A stretch of DNA of 61,791 bases from Dinochytrium kinnereticum (taxonomy: Eukaryota; Chytridiomycota; Chytridiomycetes; Chytridiales; Chytridiaceae), in NCBI GenBank assembly GCA_027604005.1, contig JADGJT010000112.1, positions 1 to 61,791 of the forward strand. The letters run 5' to 3'. Made by a program: the position numbers and the translations under genes. Shown here piece after piece: positions 35,929 through 46,828 of this stretch; within the stretch, counting starts at the first letter, position 1; each line of letters begins with the position of its first letter. The notes below the pieces were generated by a model. It saw only the letters and a list, made by a program, of their open reading frames with translations, did not search any database and had not been told where the DNA came from.

Positions 35929-38900
35929 TTAGTTTTTCAGGAGACGAATAGATGCCACTCCCATGCAGCTGATAGAGATGTGGAAACAACGGTTGGCAAT
36001 TGTGAGAACCTCTTGAATCACGGGGGCCATACCAGGCTTGATATGTTCAAATGAGACCTTCCTCTGTTTACCATATGTAGAGTTTTGTTAAGGTGGTGGA
36101 GGGGAGAAAAGCTATTAGATACACTCGAGAAAATACTCTCTCACCGTTGACGGACTGTATTTGCAACCAATTATGTCACCTGCTTCCCATGGAACAGCAT
36201 TTTCATGGTTCTCTTCATCAATATTGTTCTCATCCTTAATCGGGAACCTCTGACGGAGTGTTAGAGGACAGCCAGCGTAGTTATCTGAAACATCCGTCGG
36301 TGGGCTTTCCCAATACACGTGATTATCGCTCTGGTAGGCAAAGCTAAATCGTTCCTGTCCAATCATCACCATATGAGGGTACGGCTTTGGGGCCATACCA
36401 ATGGCCACACGGGATTTAGGAGAAATGTGGACTATTTCAATTTTGAACTCGAGATCTCTGGATTTTCCCTGTTTAGACCATTAGTACATATGTTGAAGAA
36501 GATGGTCTTTCGGGGGGAACTGACCTTGAACCACAAGGGCAAACGGGATTGGCATACGAATACATCGGGGGTATCCATAGTAAAATCTACCTTTAAATTG
36601 TTCATCGAAATCATAACTTTGTCGCCATATCCATTATTGCCTTTCTCTAGGCTCCACGCATCATAAACATCCCCTCTTTGATCCGCGAGTGCCACCTGAG
36701 ATATCTGCTCTATAGTTGGGAAAGATGCCACATCCATCCTAGAGTTTGCCTTTCGCCACATCAGGAGGTCCTTGCCTAACTTGAATTCCTTTGTCTTAAG
36801 GACACCAGCCTGGAATCGCTGAGCAAGGCTGGTCTTAGTTTCGTCGGCTGTTAACCGGCGAATCTGACGCGCTGAGACTCTTGCCACGGTTATCAATTCT
36901 ATTTTGGATGGCCGATCGATCCTGTCAAATAGGACGGAATAGCGGTGAAGTTTTCTGGTTAAAAATGGAAGACAGTCAGTTTCGTTCAAACGTTAATAGC
37001 TTTGGCGTTTTACTTAGTCTTATCGATTCCTGTGATGACGGCTTCCATCCAAATATATATCTCGTCGCGGTCTAGAATAAAGGTAAGTATATAAGTATTG
37101 GTGCAGTAAGTCAGTAAAAACCACGGATACGAATTTTTAAAGGATAAAATTGAGAATATACTGAATAAGAAAAAGGCCACTTACACACTCTAACCTCAAC
37201 CCTATCGCCTTCTTGAATCCCCGAGAGATCAGGCGAGGGATCCTGGAAAGGTCGTATAGCCTGGGTCCGCACCCAGACATCTCTATCACCATCCGGGACA
37301 GTCTCGACCGTCCAGTCCAGCAATTTTTCACTCATTGTTCCCATTCCGATCACCTTACACAATCCCCCATCCTCACTACGTTGACTAAGAATTACAGGGA
37401 TCCAGGCCCAAAAGGTTATGTTTTTTCGGTTTTCTTTATCTTCGTCGAAGGGGTCTTTCGGCGGGGCTTCTTTTTCGACCGCGTCACAGTCATAAATGTT
37501 GTTTATGTACGTCCCGTCGGTTTCTATAATAAATTTAAGGTGAGGATTAGATGTCAAGGATGAGTAACAGAGATGTTCAAAATGAATTCATTAACGGATA
37601 GAAGTCTCCTCTTTGCTACAGTCAGTATAAAAAATCCAAAAGAAATGATCAAAAAAAAAAATAACACCCACTCCTAGAACTAGTGACGCTATCCGTTTCA
37701 GTACTATCACCTACCACTCCCGCGTATGCTATCCCAATTATCTTTAGTATGTCTCTTATATGGTTCTTTACGTCTTGCATTGGACGTGTCCTGCCATTCA
37801 CGATGTACCATCCGCTTGAGGATTGAACATTCGCAGCTCTGTTTCCTTCTGTCACATTACTCTCATCAAATTCGCTTGGCCATTGATCCTTCGCAATCTT
37901 TTCTTTAAGATCCTTGAGGTCCCCGCCTATGTTATTCGGCTTTCCCACCAAAACGAAGATGATTGGGATCTTTTGCTCGATGGCGAGAGTGAGCTCACTC
38001 ATACAAGATGTAGATTGGAGGAAGCTGTTTCCGTGAGATGGAAAGTTATTCAAAACGTCGGAGAGGAAAGGAGCATATATATATATGTATATATGTATAA
38101 GTTTTAAATAGACTTACTGTGATGACAAGCATGCAATCATAACTTTTGAGCTCAAAATCACTCGTTGGAACAATTCATGATTATTACTTCTAATGCTAGA
38201 TTTCTGCTCCTGATTACTGCTTCCTTGTGTGATTTCCCAGTCCTAGGAATACACGAAAGAGAAATAAAATGAGATTATGTGCCCACAATAATAATAAAGA
38301 AAGCGTTAAGCAGTAAAGTATGAAGAATCCGCATACCTGGAAAGAAGGAATCCTCTCGGAAAACTTCAACCATTTATGAATTTCTCTCGGATCCACAACC
38401 CCACATCCCGATAAATCCGCAGTCCCGCTTATGTTCTCACTCTTCACCCGATCGTTTTGAGCAAGTTTACTCGTCTTCCAAGCATAAGACACGAACACTG
38501 CCCTTTGCTTATCCAGCAGTCGGATAGGGAAAGAAGGCTCCCATCTAGTTCCAATCTTGACTGGCATACACACTTCCACGACACTGCCAGTTTCGGCCAC
38601 AGTGGGATCGATACTAGGAGGGACGCGGCTTGTTAGAACTACACTTAAGTCGCCTAACGCAGCCGGAGGTGGACAAGAGCCTAGCATTGGACCTTTCTTG
38701 TGAGTTACTCCCGACAGAATTTTTTTCATTTGGAGGAGAAGTAGGTGAATATTGAATGGCCAGCGACCGAACTTTTGTTTTTTGTTTGAAATGTAAGGAT
38801 AGAGAAGAAATCGACGGTGCCCCAAAAAAGGACTTACCTTGGGAAGGTCAATAAAGTTTAATTGCGGGGCCATTCCAAAGCAAGCCATAGCGGAATTGTC

Positions 38901-41515
38901 CCATTGTTGTTCATCCTTCATCTTTAGCGGAATGACTGGAATTCTGAGGTTATAGAGCAGTCTGAAGAAGTCCATGCATTTTTCGTCGCTCTTATAGCTT
39001 TCCTTAAAGCATAATATTGCCATACAACCTGAGTGGATGAAAAAAAATAGAGTGAAAATAAGTTATAAATGAAGACCCTCGAAGGGAGTACTAAAAACAA
39101 GCAGACATGTGAAAAGAGCTTACTCCCAAACACCATCTGATAGCCAGTGGAAGAAGAGTATCCATTGACCTTATTCAAAATAGTAAAACCAAGGCTATTT
39201 AGCTGCTTGATCAAGTATAAGTAGGTCTTGTTTTCCGGAACGCTGATATAAATTGGGCAATCCAACTCTTCCTTAGTGAAAGAAAGCGACCTCAAATAAG
39301 ATCTAGCTAGAGTCGGCGACAAAATATCTTCATCTGAAAAAGTGCCTCTCATCCTCTCAAAAAGCCTTTCACATCCCATTGGTAAATACTTTACGTTTCC
39401 CAGATGAACGGGTCGTGCAGGAGGCTCAGCACCAGGGATATATACCCCCCGCTCCTTATCGAAAAGAAGGTGCCTAGCAAAATCTTCATCCCCCTGTGCA
39501 GTCCGCGGAGCGTAACCATATCTCACAGCGATACTTCCTCTACTCATAGCGTACGAAACTGCCGCAGTTCCTGGCATCCACCAGTAAGTGCGGTTGTCAT
39601 ACGAAAAAACTTGAACCTCGACGCTGTCGTGAGGCCTGAGGGTCAAATTTGAAATCCGTCCCGACATCTCGCAAAATCGACAATCAAGAGACGTAATTTC
39701 GACAGTCTCTTCGTCTTGAAGGAGCCAATTTTCAGCGGTGTTTGTAATGATATCCGTAGGGCTAGACGTCCAAATGTTTTTAGGGGCGTAGAAGGCTTGA
39801 CGATTCACTAGGAACTTGTACGTCTGCACTTGAGTCTTTTCGATTGAAAGGGTACGGCTCTCCGTATCGCAGATATCTTCTGGGCTAATTCTTTCAACCA
39901 TTACAGGTCCTAGTACCTATTGTATGTAAGGTAATTTGTTACTTAATCATGCAAAACGACCTGAGCTTCTTAGCAAAAAATTAACTCACATCAACTACAG
40001 TAACCAATTCCCAGTGGAACCCGGATACAAAAAAGCATTCGGGGTCGGCAAACTTCGGAGATATCTGAAACATGGCTTCCAGCATATCTCCTTTTCGGAC
40101 CTTTGCGAAAGGGTCTTGTGGTTCTTTTTCGGGCGAGTCCAAAACCCTCCTTGAAGGTCCTTCAGTTGGCGCTTGCTTAAGGAAAAGGTTTGGTTGGCTC
40201 TTATTCAACGCTGTGTTTACAGACGCCACAATCTTTCTTAGGTTTTCTGGGTTATTTGCCTTCGTTTTCTCGCAATCTTAGGAGACAAGTAAGCAGGTAT
40301 TAGATCGGAATGAAAGCTAGGGGTATAGTATCATTACCTATATAATGCATGTTGCCCAATGCAAAAGCAAGCCTTCCTTTTTTGAACCATCCTGCTACAT
40401 CTCCCTTAGGCCCAACAGCCTACATAAGAGGATTTAAATATGAAGGGTTAAATATTTTCATATTGCCGACTGCAAAAGGATAACATACAAGGGATACAAT
40501 CGGTATGTTGTTCTTTAACAGATATGTGATCTCTCGCCAGCAATTATCTGAAGTTGAGTACTTGGATGAAAAGCAGCATATAGCGAGAAGAGCTGCATGA
40601 GAAGAGATATTACAGTTATTCATAACGTCGCTGTCAAATGAACCTTACATTCGTCCAAAGCCTTGCCGATGCTTTGCTCGAGTTCATCGGCTGCGAATAA
40701 CAACTAAGTTAGTAAATGGAACATTCAAGGTAAGACGAAAGATGAAGGTAGGAACTTACTTCCAGAATTTAAGCTCTCCACATCAATCCATACTTCCAGA
40801 CCAGGGAACTGTTTCTAATAAGGTGTTAGTCAGGCTCAAACACCAGTTCTTCTAACAGCTATACAGAAACAATGAAAAATAATGAAAAGTGGAAAATGAT
40901 TACCTTCAAAAGCTCTGCAAGCTCCCTGGGGTCAAACTCCCCAACTTTTTTCTCTAGCTCGAGTAGATTTCGCCCGGTCGCCTGGCTTTTGATATACATC
41001 ATCGAGTTTGCCCAGGCATACGATATGAAAATATACTTCTTTTTCGCAATGTTGGGCATAGCGCCAGAGACTTTCGCAACGCCGTCAATCGTAGGCGTGT
41101 CTTCGACATGACTTTCCTCGTCATCTTCCACTTCAAACACTTCAATCAAAGCTCCATCCAGGCCGTCAAGATGATCAGTAATCCTCTCTTGGTCGTTCGT
41201 AATCAACATGTTCTTGCTAAGGATTTTGGCGCACATTTTCAGTTTGGCTTGATACTCTAATCGGTTGGTCGCGAGTCCGATCACGTCCTTAAGCGTGTGA
41301 TCATGAGCGATTGTGAAGGTGCGCCGAGTGCCTTTGAAGCTCACAATTATTTCGAAGGTGGCTTTCTTTGCGGTTGGCATCGCAGGAGGAGGGACAGCGA
41401 TTGGCTCTGGTGGTGAAGGGATTGGATCATTCTCTGATGCCTTGGAGGAGACGGAGGAGACGGAGGATCGCCGCGACCGCAAGCCGAGGCTGTGCAAAAT
41501 GGTCTTTCGACCCAT
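35929..41515 (-). CDS. Multi-TIR protein with ubiquitin-like, tudor-like and SPRY domains
   Basis: About 16 exons, roughly 1,450 residues. The N-terminus (40904-41515) has a Ser/Pro-rich leader and a ubiquitin-like fold (TFEIIVSFKGTRRTFTI, HTLKDVIGL, GALIEVFEVE). TIR-1 (about 40330-41080) reads IFISYAWANS, QFPGLEVWIDVESLNSG, LLAICCFSSKYSTSDNCWRE and IPIVSL. Glu near residue 257 sits where SARM1 has its NAD-cleaving Glu. A middle beta-rich segment (about 39400-40280) is tudor/SH3-barrel-like. A degenerate TIR-2 (about 38840-39260) has KCMDFFRLLYNLRIPVIPL and lacks that Glu. TIR-3 (about 37680-38520) has VFVSYAWKTS, MIACLSS and SCMSELTLAIEQKIPIIFVL and keeps it. A tudor-like barrel follows (about 36850-37260, GDRVEVRVY, WMEAVITGID, YSVLFD). 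The C-terminus (35929-36560) is SPRY-like (VAIGMAPKPYP, FAYQSDN, GDIIGCKYS). TIR domains scaffold signalling or cleave NAD+; the target is unknown. Confidence 0.78.
38068..38102. repeat. TA microsatellite in an intron of the TIR gene
   Basis: An AT/TA-rich run with two GT interruptions, lying inside the intron between the two halves of TIR-3. It is not coding in the chosen model. Confidence 0.7.
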
Positions 41516-42085
41516 CGTAGCCAAAGTTGAGGGCAGAAGAGTTGGTTAGAGTAGGGACAAAACGATGCCTTTTCGTGACGAGGAGAGCGTGTTATGTTTG
41601 TGTTTTGTGTGGTGTAGTCCAAAGCACAAGAATTTGACACACCTCACCTTGTGTTCCACCCTGCCCTCCTCTTCGTCTGTCCTATCAGATGCGCCAACGG
41701 CGCTGGTCTTTGCTGAAGGCCCCACTGCAACTTTTGTTAATGATGGCTCCTTACAGATTCTGTACTTGGCAGAAATAGAAGGCCCTGGCTGTTTCCATTG
41801 AAAGAAAAATGCTGTATGTGTGGGATTGCAAGCGGGCTGTTTCTTGTTTGAAGGGAGTGATGATTTGCCTGCAGTCGAGGTCGGAATTGAGTCGAAGCAT
41901 TGACATATCATGATAAGCAAACGCATAAGCGAAAAATCGTAGAAAAGAGGCGACAGACCATAAGCAGGCCTCAACAAACAGATTGCGGTATATTGATATC
42001 AGAGGTTGGGGAAAAGGTTGGGCAAATGCCATATTTCAATAAAGTCAGCCTGTGGTCCTAGCGCAGTAGCTGCCCAGCAACGTCC
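41516..42085. other. Intergenic: upstream of the TIR gene
   Basis: A 570-bp gap between two minus-strand genes, holding the TIR gene promoter and the 3' UTR of the phosphatase gene. Open frames here are short and have no family resemblance. Confidence 0.4.
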
Positions 42086-42976
42086 TCAATCCTCCTCCTC
42101 ATCGTCAGCACCTAGAATTTCGTCCTCGTCTCCTTCGAAACCCTCACCAACCTCAAACACAGCATCCTGGTCGCCGTAGACCAATCGTTGAGGCATCTGA
42201 ATAAGATTCATACGAGGCCGGCTTGACGATGCTGATCCTTTCTTCATGGCCACTGGTTCAAGAACCCATGTAACATCATAGCGCTTGCCCCATTTGTGGG
42301 GAACCATACTCCTAGAGACGCCCAGCGCCACAGCCAGCGCCGGAAGCTGCTGATGGGACCAAGAGACGATAACGGTTTTTCCAGAGAACTCTCCGGATCG
42401 CAGGATCCTGTCCACCATCTTCATCACATCCTTCTTTTTGTATTCGATCAGGATGCCTGACATTTTGTCAGAGCCGTCTGCATGAGCTGCTGAAACCGAA
42501 GATGTTGTGGGGCATTTCCAAGTTTGTGCAGATGCAAAGGTCAAAGACTTTCCACCACTGAGATCAGGAGATGCAGCCAACGCCCAAGCAAGGGGCTCTA
42601 CCGTCTGCCTCGGCCTCTGTGATTTCCCCTTTCCATCATGGTCCACTCCCTGTGCAAAGATGGCCGCCAGCGGTGCTCTGGAAAAGATGGACTGAATCTC
42701 ATGCCGATGAAGAAAGTACCCGACAAGAGCATGCGAGCGCTCCTGACCCTTTCCGCTCAGGAGGTGGTTGTCGACGTAAAGGGCCTTAGCACCCTTCTCT
42801 GGTGGTGCACCGTGAGGCCAGGAAAGCTTCTCGCCATGCCGGAGCAGGATAATGGTGGGAGGGATGTGCGCTGCGTATCCCGGAGGACTCGGGGCCATGG
42901 TAGAAGCAGTCATGATAAGGCAGGATGCGAGGCCAAGGACGAAGTTGAGCAGCAGCCGCAGAGCAGAAGGTCTCAT
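42086..42976 (-). CDS. Secreted histidine-phosphatase superfamily protein
   Basis: A single exon of 296 residues with a clear signal peptide (LRLLLNFVLGLASCLIMTAS). The catalytic motif TIILLRHGEKL carries the phospho-accepting His in RHG. QRPRQTVEPLAWALA supplies a second active-site Arg, and VIVSWSHQQLPALA the second His. Together these define the phosphoglycerate-mutase-like/acid phosphatase fold. The tail is strongly acidic (many Asp/Glu). The enzyme probably acts in the secretory pathway or outside the cell on phosphomonoesters; the substrate is unknown. Confidence 0.85.
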   Translation of the reverse strand: MRPSALRLLLNFVLGLASCLIMTASTMAPSPPGYAAHIPPTIILLRHGEKLSWPHGAPPEKGAKALYVDNHLLSGKGQERSHALVGYFLHRHEIQSIFSRAPLAAIFAQGVDHDGKGKSQRPRQTVEPLAWALAASPDLSGGKSLTFASAQTWKCPTTSSVSAAHADGSDKMSGILIEYKKKDVMKMVDRILRSGEFSGKTVIVSWSHQQLPALAVALGVSRSMVPHKWGKRYDVTWVLEPVAMKKGSASSSRPRMNLIQMPQRLVYGDQDAVFEVGEGFEGDEDEILGADDEEED

Positions 42977-43825
42977 TCAATAATAAATATTAAAAAAAAA
43001 ACTTGCTTTTTTTTACATTCAATTCTGCTGGTTTGTTTTCGAAGGCCGCCGTCAAGGCAAGGCATTGCTGACGGAATGGTAAGGAAACGGCGACACGGCT
43101 GGACTTTGATTACACGCGTCCTGTGCCGATCATACGCGTCGCGAGCGCGGGCCAATGTCGAACGGGCATTGCCAATTATTGGGTCGTTCATTTGGCCTTG
43201 CATCTTTGGCCAAGCTCCAGACTGGATGCCTGCGACCTTCACCAACCAACCAACCTTTCTTCCTTCCCTCGCCATATCACTTGCAAGACTTGCCATGGGT
43301 CTCGTGGCTGAAAAGTGTAAATCTCTGTCTGAATCAACTCAGCGACGAATAGGCATAGAAGTGGGACTACGTAAATTCCTGGCAGGGACCACCGGAGAGG
43401 ACGAGGCGCGAGTCCTCTTCCCCTCGCAGAGTTCAGCTTCTTCTTGACCTAGTAGATTCGAGGACAATGTGGAGATTGACAACGGGATGGCCGCGTAAAT
43501 CCCTCAAACTGAAAATGGCCGTAAATCTTCGATCCCTCCCTCGACTGCCCACAGTGGGTAAACAAGACCACCTTCTGCAATTGGTGTTTTCAGAGCATCT
43601 CTTCCTTTGTTTCCTTATTGCTTTCTGCCCTCTTGTTTGCAGCTTTCCCTGAACTTTCCCCTTGCAGCTTTTTCTCTCATTTTTCTGAAAACGTTCAGGC
43701 CTCATCCAAAGCTCCCAAACCCCTGCCTCTACAACTCCTCATCGCTTGCACCGTTCTCCGAGCCAGCGATTCTCTACCCCAACAGCGTCTACTCTCGACA
43801 GTGCTCAACGTCTGGAACCAGCGCT
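42977..43825. promoter_or_regulatory. Divergent promoter region for the phosphatase and the GPI-type protein
   Basis: An 849-bp gap between divergent start codons. On the plus strand, about 43590-43770 is rich in pyrimidine tracts (ctttccct, ttttctctc, ctcctc), typical of strongly transcribed fungal genes, and fits the leader of the abundant-looking wall protein. Confidence 0.5.
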
Positions 43826-45644
43826 ATGCAACTCAATCACCTCCTTAAGTCCTTTGCCCTGATCTTGGCTACCACGGCGGCCTTGGTGGTCGCCGATGAC
43901 AGCCGCGAGTGTTCTCACAGCCCTTGCGTCGTTGGTGGTGCCCTCAGCTGCCCCGACGTCAAGAAGGTTGGCGACCCCTACTGCGACCTCTACATGTGGG
44001 ACGAGTTGTGTGTCGGAAGATACCAGCAGGCCGGCGGCCAATGCGTAAGCTGATCTCTTTCCCCATTCTTTCCCTCTACTACCCATAGCATTCGACAGCA
44101 GCGCACTAACCGCCTTTCCCTCCTTCCCCAAACCCACAGAATGACTTCTTCCCCTACAGCCGCAACTGCCACCACAGTGTCTGCGACGTCGGCTCTGGAC
44201 TGGACGCCACCTGCGACCGTTGCGCTGCCGAGGTCATCTCCAAGGACTCCAGCTGCGAGAACGAGTGGTCCAACCGCTGCGTCGCCCGTGTTGAGACTGC
44301 CTGCGGCATCAAATGCGTGAGTTTGACAACTCCAATTGATTTCCAGGACTTTGACAAGTCCATTTTGCACTGCATCTCTTACCATCCCTCACGTTAATGC
44401 AATGTTCCCCTTTTGCCAACCAAATACAGGCGGATCTTGAGGGACAGGCCGTTGTCCATATCTACGAGAGGAACGCCGAGACTGGCCATGCGTCTTCAAG
44501 CCACGTTGCCCACACAACCTCCTCGACATCTGTGGTTCACAGCACGTCGACGGCTGCTACCACTTCGTCTGCGGTAGTTACCTCCACTTCGACCGCTCAG
44601 GTCGTTCCGGCAACTTCTAGCACCTCTTCCAAGGCTCATTCGTCGTCGACTCCACCGCCTAGACCTTCTTTCTCGGCAAGGCCCTCTTCAACGAGGCCAC
44701 CGCCGTCATCCGTCAGGCCCCCGCCGTCATCTGTCAGGCCCCCGCCGTCATCCGTCAGGCCCCCGCAGTCATCCATGAGGCCACCACAGTCCTCCATGAG
44801 GCCACCACAGTCATCCGTTAGGCCACCTTTCCCGTCAATTAGGCCCTCTTCCAGTCGACCTATGCCACCTGTTTCTATTTCCCGTGTCCCATCTGGATTG
44901 CCCACACCTTCTCGATCGGCTGGCTTGTCTAAAAGCAGCTCTAGGTTTGCCGCATCTGCTGTCCCTACTAGCATTAGCCCTGGCGGGGGATCTTCAAACG
45001 TCACTACAACCACCGCTGGAAGTGGAAACGGCACTGTGATAATCAACCCCAACAACCAATGGTTGACCTCTGCTGACCTGAACAAGTTCGTTCCCGTCAC
45101 TGTCCTTCCCTTCACCCTCCCAGCCACTGGCGGAACTGTTGTCGGAAATACCTTCACGCTACCCCCTACTACGATTGGTGGCGCCAACTTCGGCGTTGAT
45201 ATTGACACGGTCACCCTCGCTATCACCTTTAGGAACGCCAATGGCGCCATTATCGCCACCGCCGTCTTCGTCAGCGACACTACTCTTCTCATTCGTCGTC
45301 AAGAGGCTACCAAGTCTAAAATGCTCGTTACTCTTGCGGATGGCAAGAAGTTCATCCTTGGTGATCTCGACACCTCAAATGTCTCAAGTCTTATGGAGAA
45401 GGTCCTCACAAATATCGTTGAGAAGATTGCCGAGGTTGCCAACGGTGGTGGTCCTCCCGTTGAAACCACGGGTTCATGTGGTGAGAATGATGTCAACTGC
45501 GTAGGACCCACCTCTACTCCTTCTGTCGTTGGACCAGGAGGTATTCCTGTTAAACCTTCAGCCGCTCCTCGGTCGGTCTCGATTCTTAGCGTTGGCTTTG
45601 CGATCTTCATCGCCTCCGCTTCGGCTTTCTTTACTCTTTCCTAA
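43826..45644 (+). CDS. Secreted Cys-rich, Ser/Thr/Pro-rich, probable GPI-anchored cell-surface protein
   Basis: Three exons (43826 to about 44044, about 44141-44318, 44430-45644) give about 540 residues. The N-terminus [19 protein letters not shown] is a signal peptide. Two Cys-rich modules follow, spaced alike ([12 protein letters not shown]...[14 protein letters not shown] and [21 protein letters not shown]), suggesting a duplicated disulfide domain. A Ser/Thr/Pro-rich stalk contains seven-residue RPPPSSV-type repeats (about 44690-44830). A beta-rich globular region comes next (about 45000-45450). The C-terminal hydrophobic tail ([21 protein letters not shown]) after a small-residue stretch fits a GPI signal. 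The likely role is in the wall or adhesion; no enzyme motif is visible. Confidence 0.83.
44690..44830 (+). repeat. 21-bp tandem repeat encoding RPPxSSx heptapeptides
   Basis: About six copies of a 21-bp unit, ccgccgtcatccgtcaggcc-like, in frame within the wall-protein stalk. Copies differ at one or two positions, including Val/Met and Pro/Gln swaps, so the array seems to have expanded and drifted. Confidence 0.8.
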
Positions 45645-46828
45645 TTTGGATATGCTGAGCTCTTTGGGTGACGCCTTGCGCCTTAACTTTTGCATGGCGC
45701 TCCTTGGCCTCCCTGCTCCCCCGCCTTCGTCATCATCCCTTTGAGTCCGGTTCCGTAAATAGATATTTGTATAGGTAGTCTTCCTGTCATGGTGTTTATT
45801 CTTTCTCTATATCTTTTCTTTTCGTCTATCTTATCCTTTTGGACGGGTGGATCTTTACCCTTTTCTCCTTTTTCTCCTCCTTGGTTTGCGGCGGGGGGAA
45901 AGCTTAGAGGTGTTTTTGCGCGTTTTAGTCTGTGCTATTCTTTCGCGAAGGATCCCATCTGTGTGTGGGGTCTGCTTGTTGCCTTCCATTGTTTCATACT
46001 TGATTTTAGTTGGTTGTCCCTTCATAATGCGCTTTTTTTTTTCTTCTTGATATTTTTTTCGTTTGCTAGTTGAAATCTCCTTATTTTTATGTTTGCTGTG
46101 GGTTTTTTTTAATCTCTCCCCCGTCACCCCCTTCACTCCCCGCCTATACACTTAACGTCTCATGTGCTTGAGTGGTTACGGACACATCTGTTTGCTTGAA
46201 TTTTCTCTAGTATCTTCCTCTTAAGGTTCTAAACCGAAGATGCGTCCGCACTTTTCCGCACATTGTCAAATACTTGGCCGAGATCCTGTTATATAATAAA
46301 ACTTATCTTTCCAAAAAAAAAAAACGAAGAAGAAAAAGAGATATTATTGCAGACGATCAAACGTTATTAGATTCGAAAAATAGAGTAATCCCGAGTTCTA
46401 TGGCGCAAGAATCACTTGTAATGATGAAAATAAGCTTTTTAACTATTGCTTGACTTTGAAAACCAGCCAGTGAATGGTCCTTGACAGACGGTCATTTTAT
46501 TACAAGTTATAATAAAGCACCTTCGGAGCATCACCAGGTATGCCCAAAGGAAGCTCTAGGTGGAAACAGAGGAAAAGAAAGGTCCATGACTGATTGAACC
46601 GTGAGGGAAAAAACAACAATCGTAAGAACTCCGACTTGAAGATAGTTAAAAAAGAAAAGGAAAAGCCACTGGAAAGTAGAGGAGACAGAGAGACTTGAGG
46701 GCATAAAATAATACACAGGAAAAGAGAAGCCGCAAACATTGGTACAAAGTAAAAATACAGAATCACCAGCTTAGAATTCAATGAGCAAAAGAGCAAGTGC
46801 ACGATGCAAACACGCATGATGTGTGGGA
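45645..46828. other. Convergent 3' intergenic region
   Basis: A 1.18-kb gap between two converging genes. It is T-rich on the plus strand near 45780-46110 and A-rich near 46310-46340. An aataaa-like site at about 46297 could end the wall-protein transcript. No gene is supported. Confidence 0.45.

Noticed and set aside
41546..42032. Overlapping minus-strand open frames upstream of the TIR gene
   Set aside because: They overlap each other, have no domain signal or good splice context, and sit where the TIR gene promoter is expected.
42638..43447. A 269-residue plus-strand open frame across the phosphatase gene and its promoter
   Set aside because: It overlaps the phosphatase exon antisense and lacks any recognisable domain.
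44636..45292. A 218-residue minus-strand open frame with Gly/Asp repeats
   Set aside because: It mirrors the RPP repeats of the plus-strand wall protein and has no independent signal.
46150..46260. A tRNA-Ser/Leu-like string (tgagtggttacgga, with ggttctaaacc downstream)
   Set aside because: The D-arm resemblance is real but the T-arm and acceptor stems do not pair, so no cloverleaf forms.
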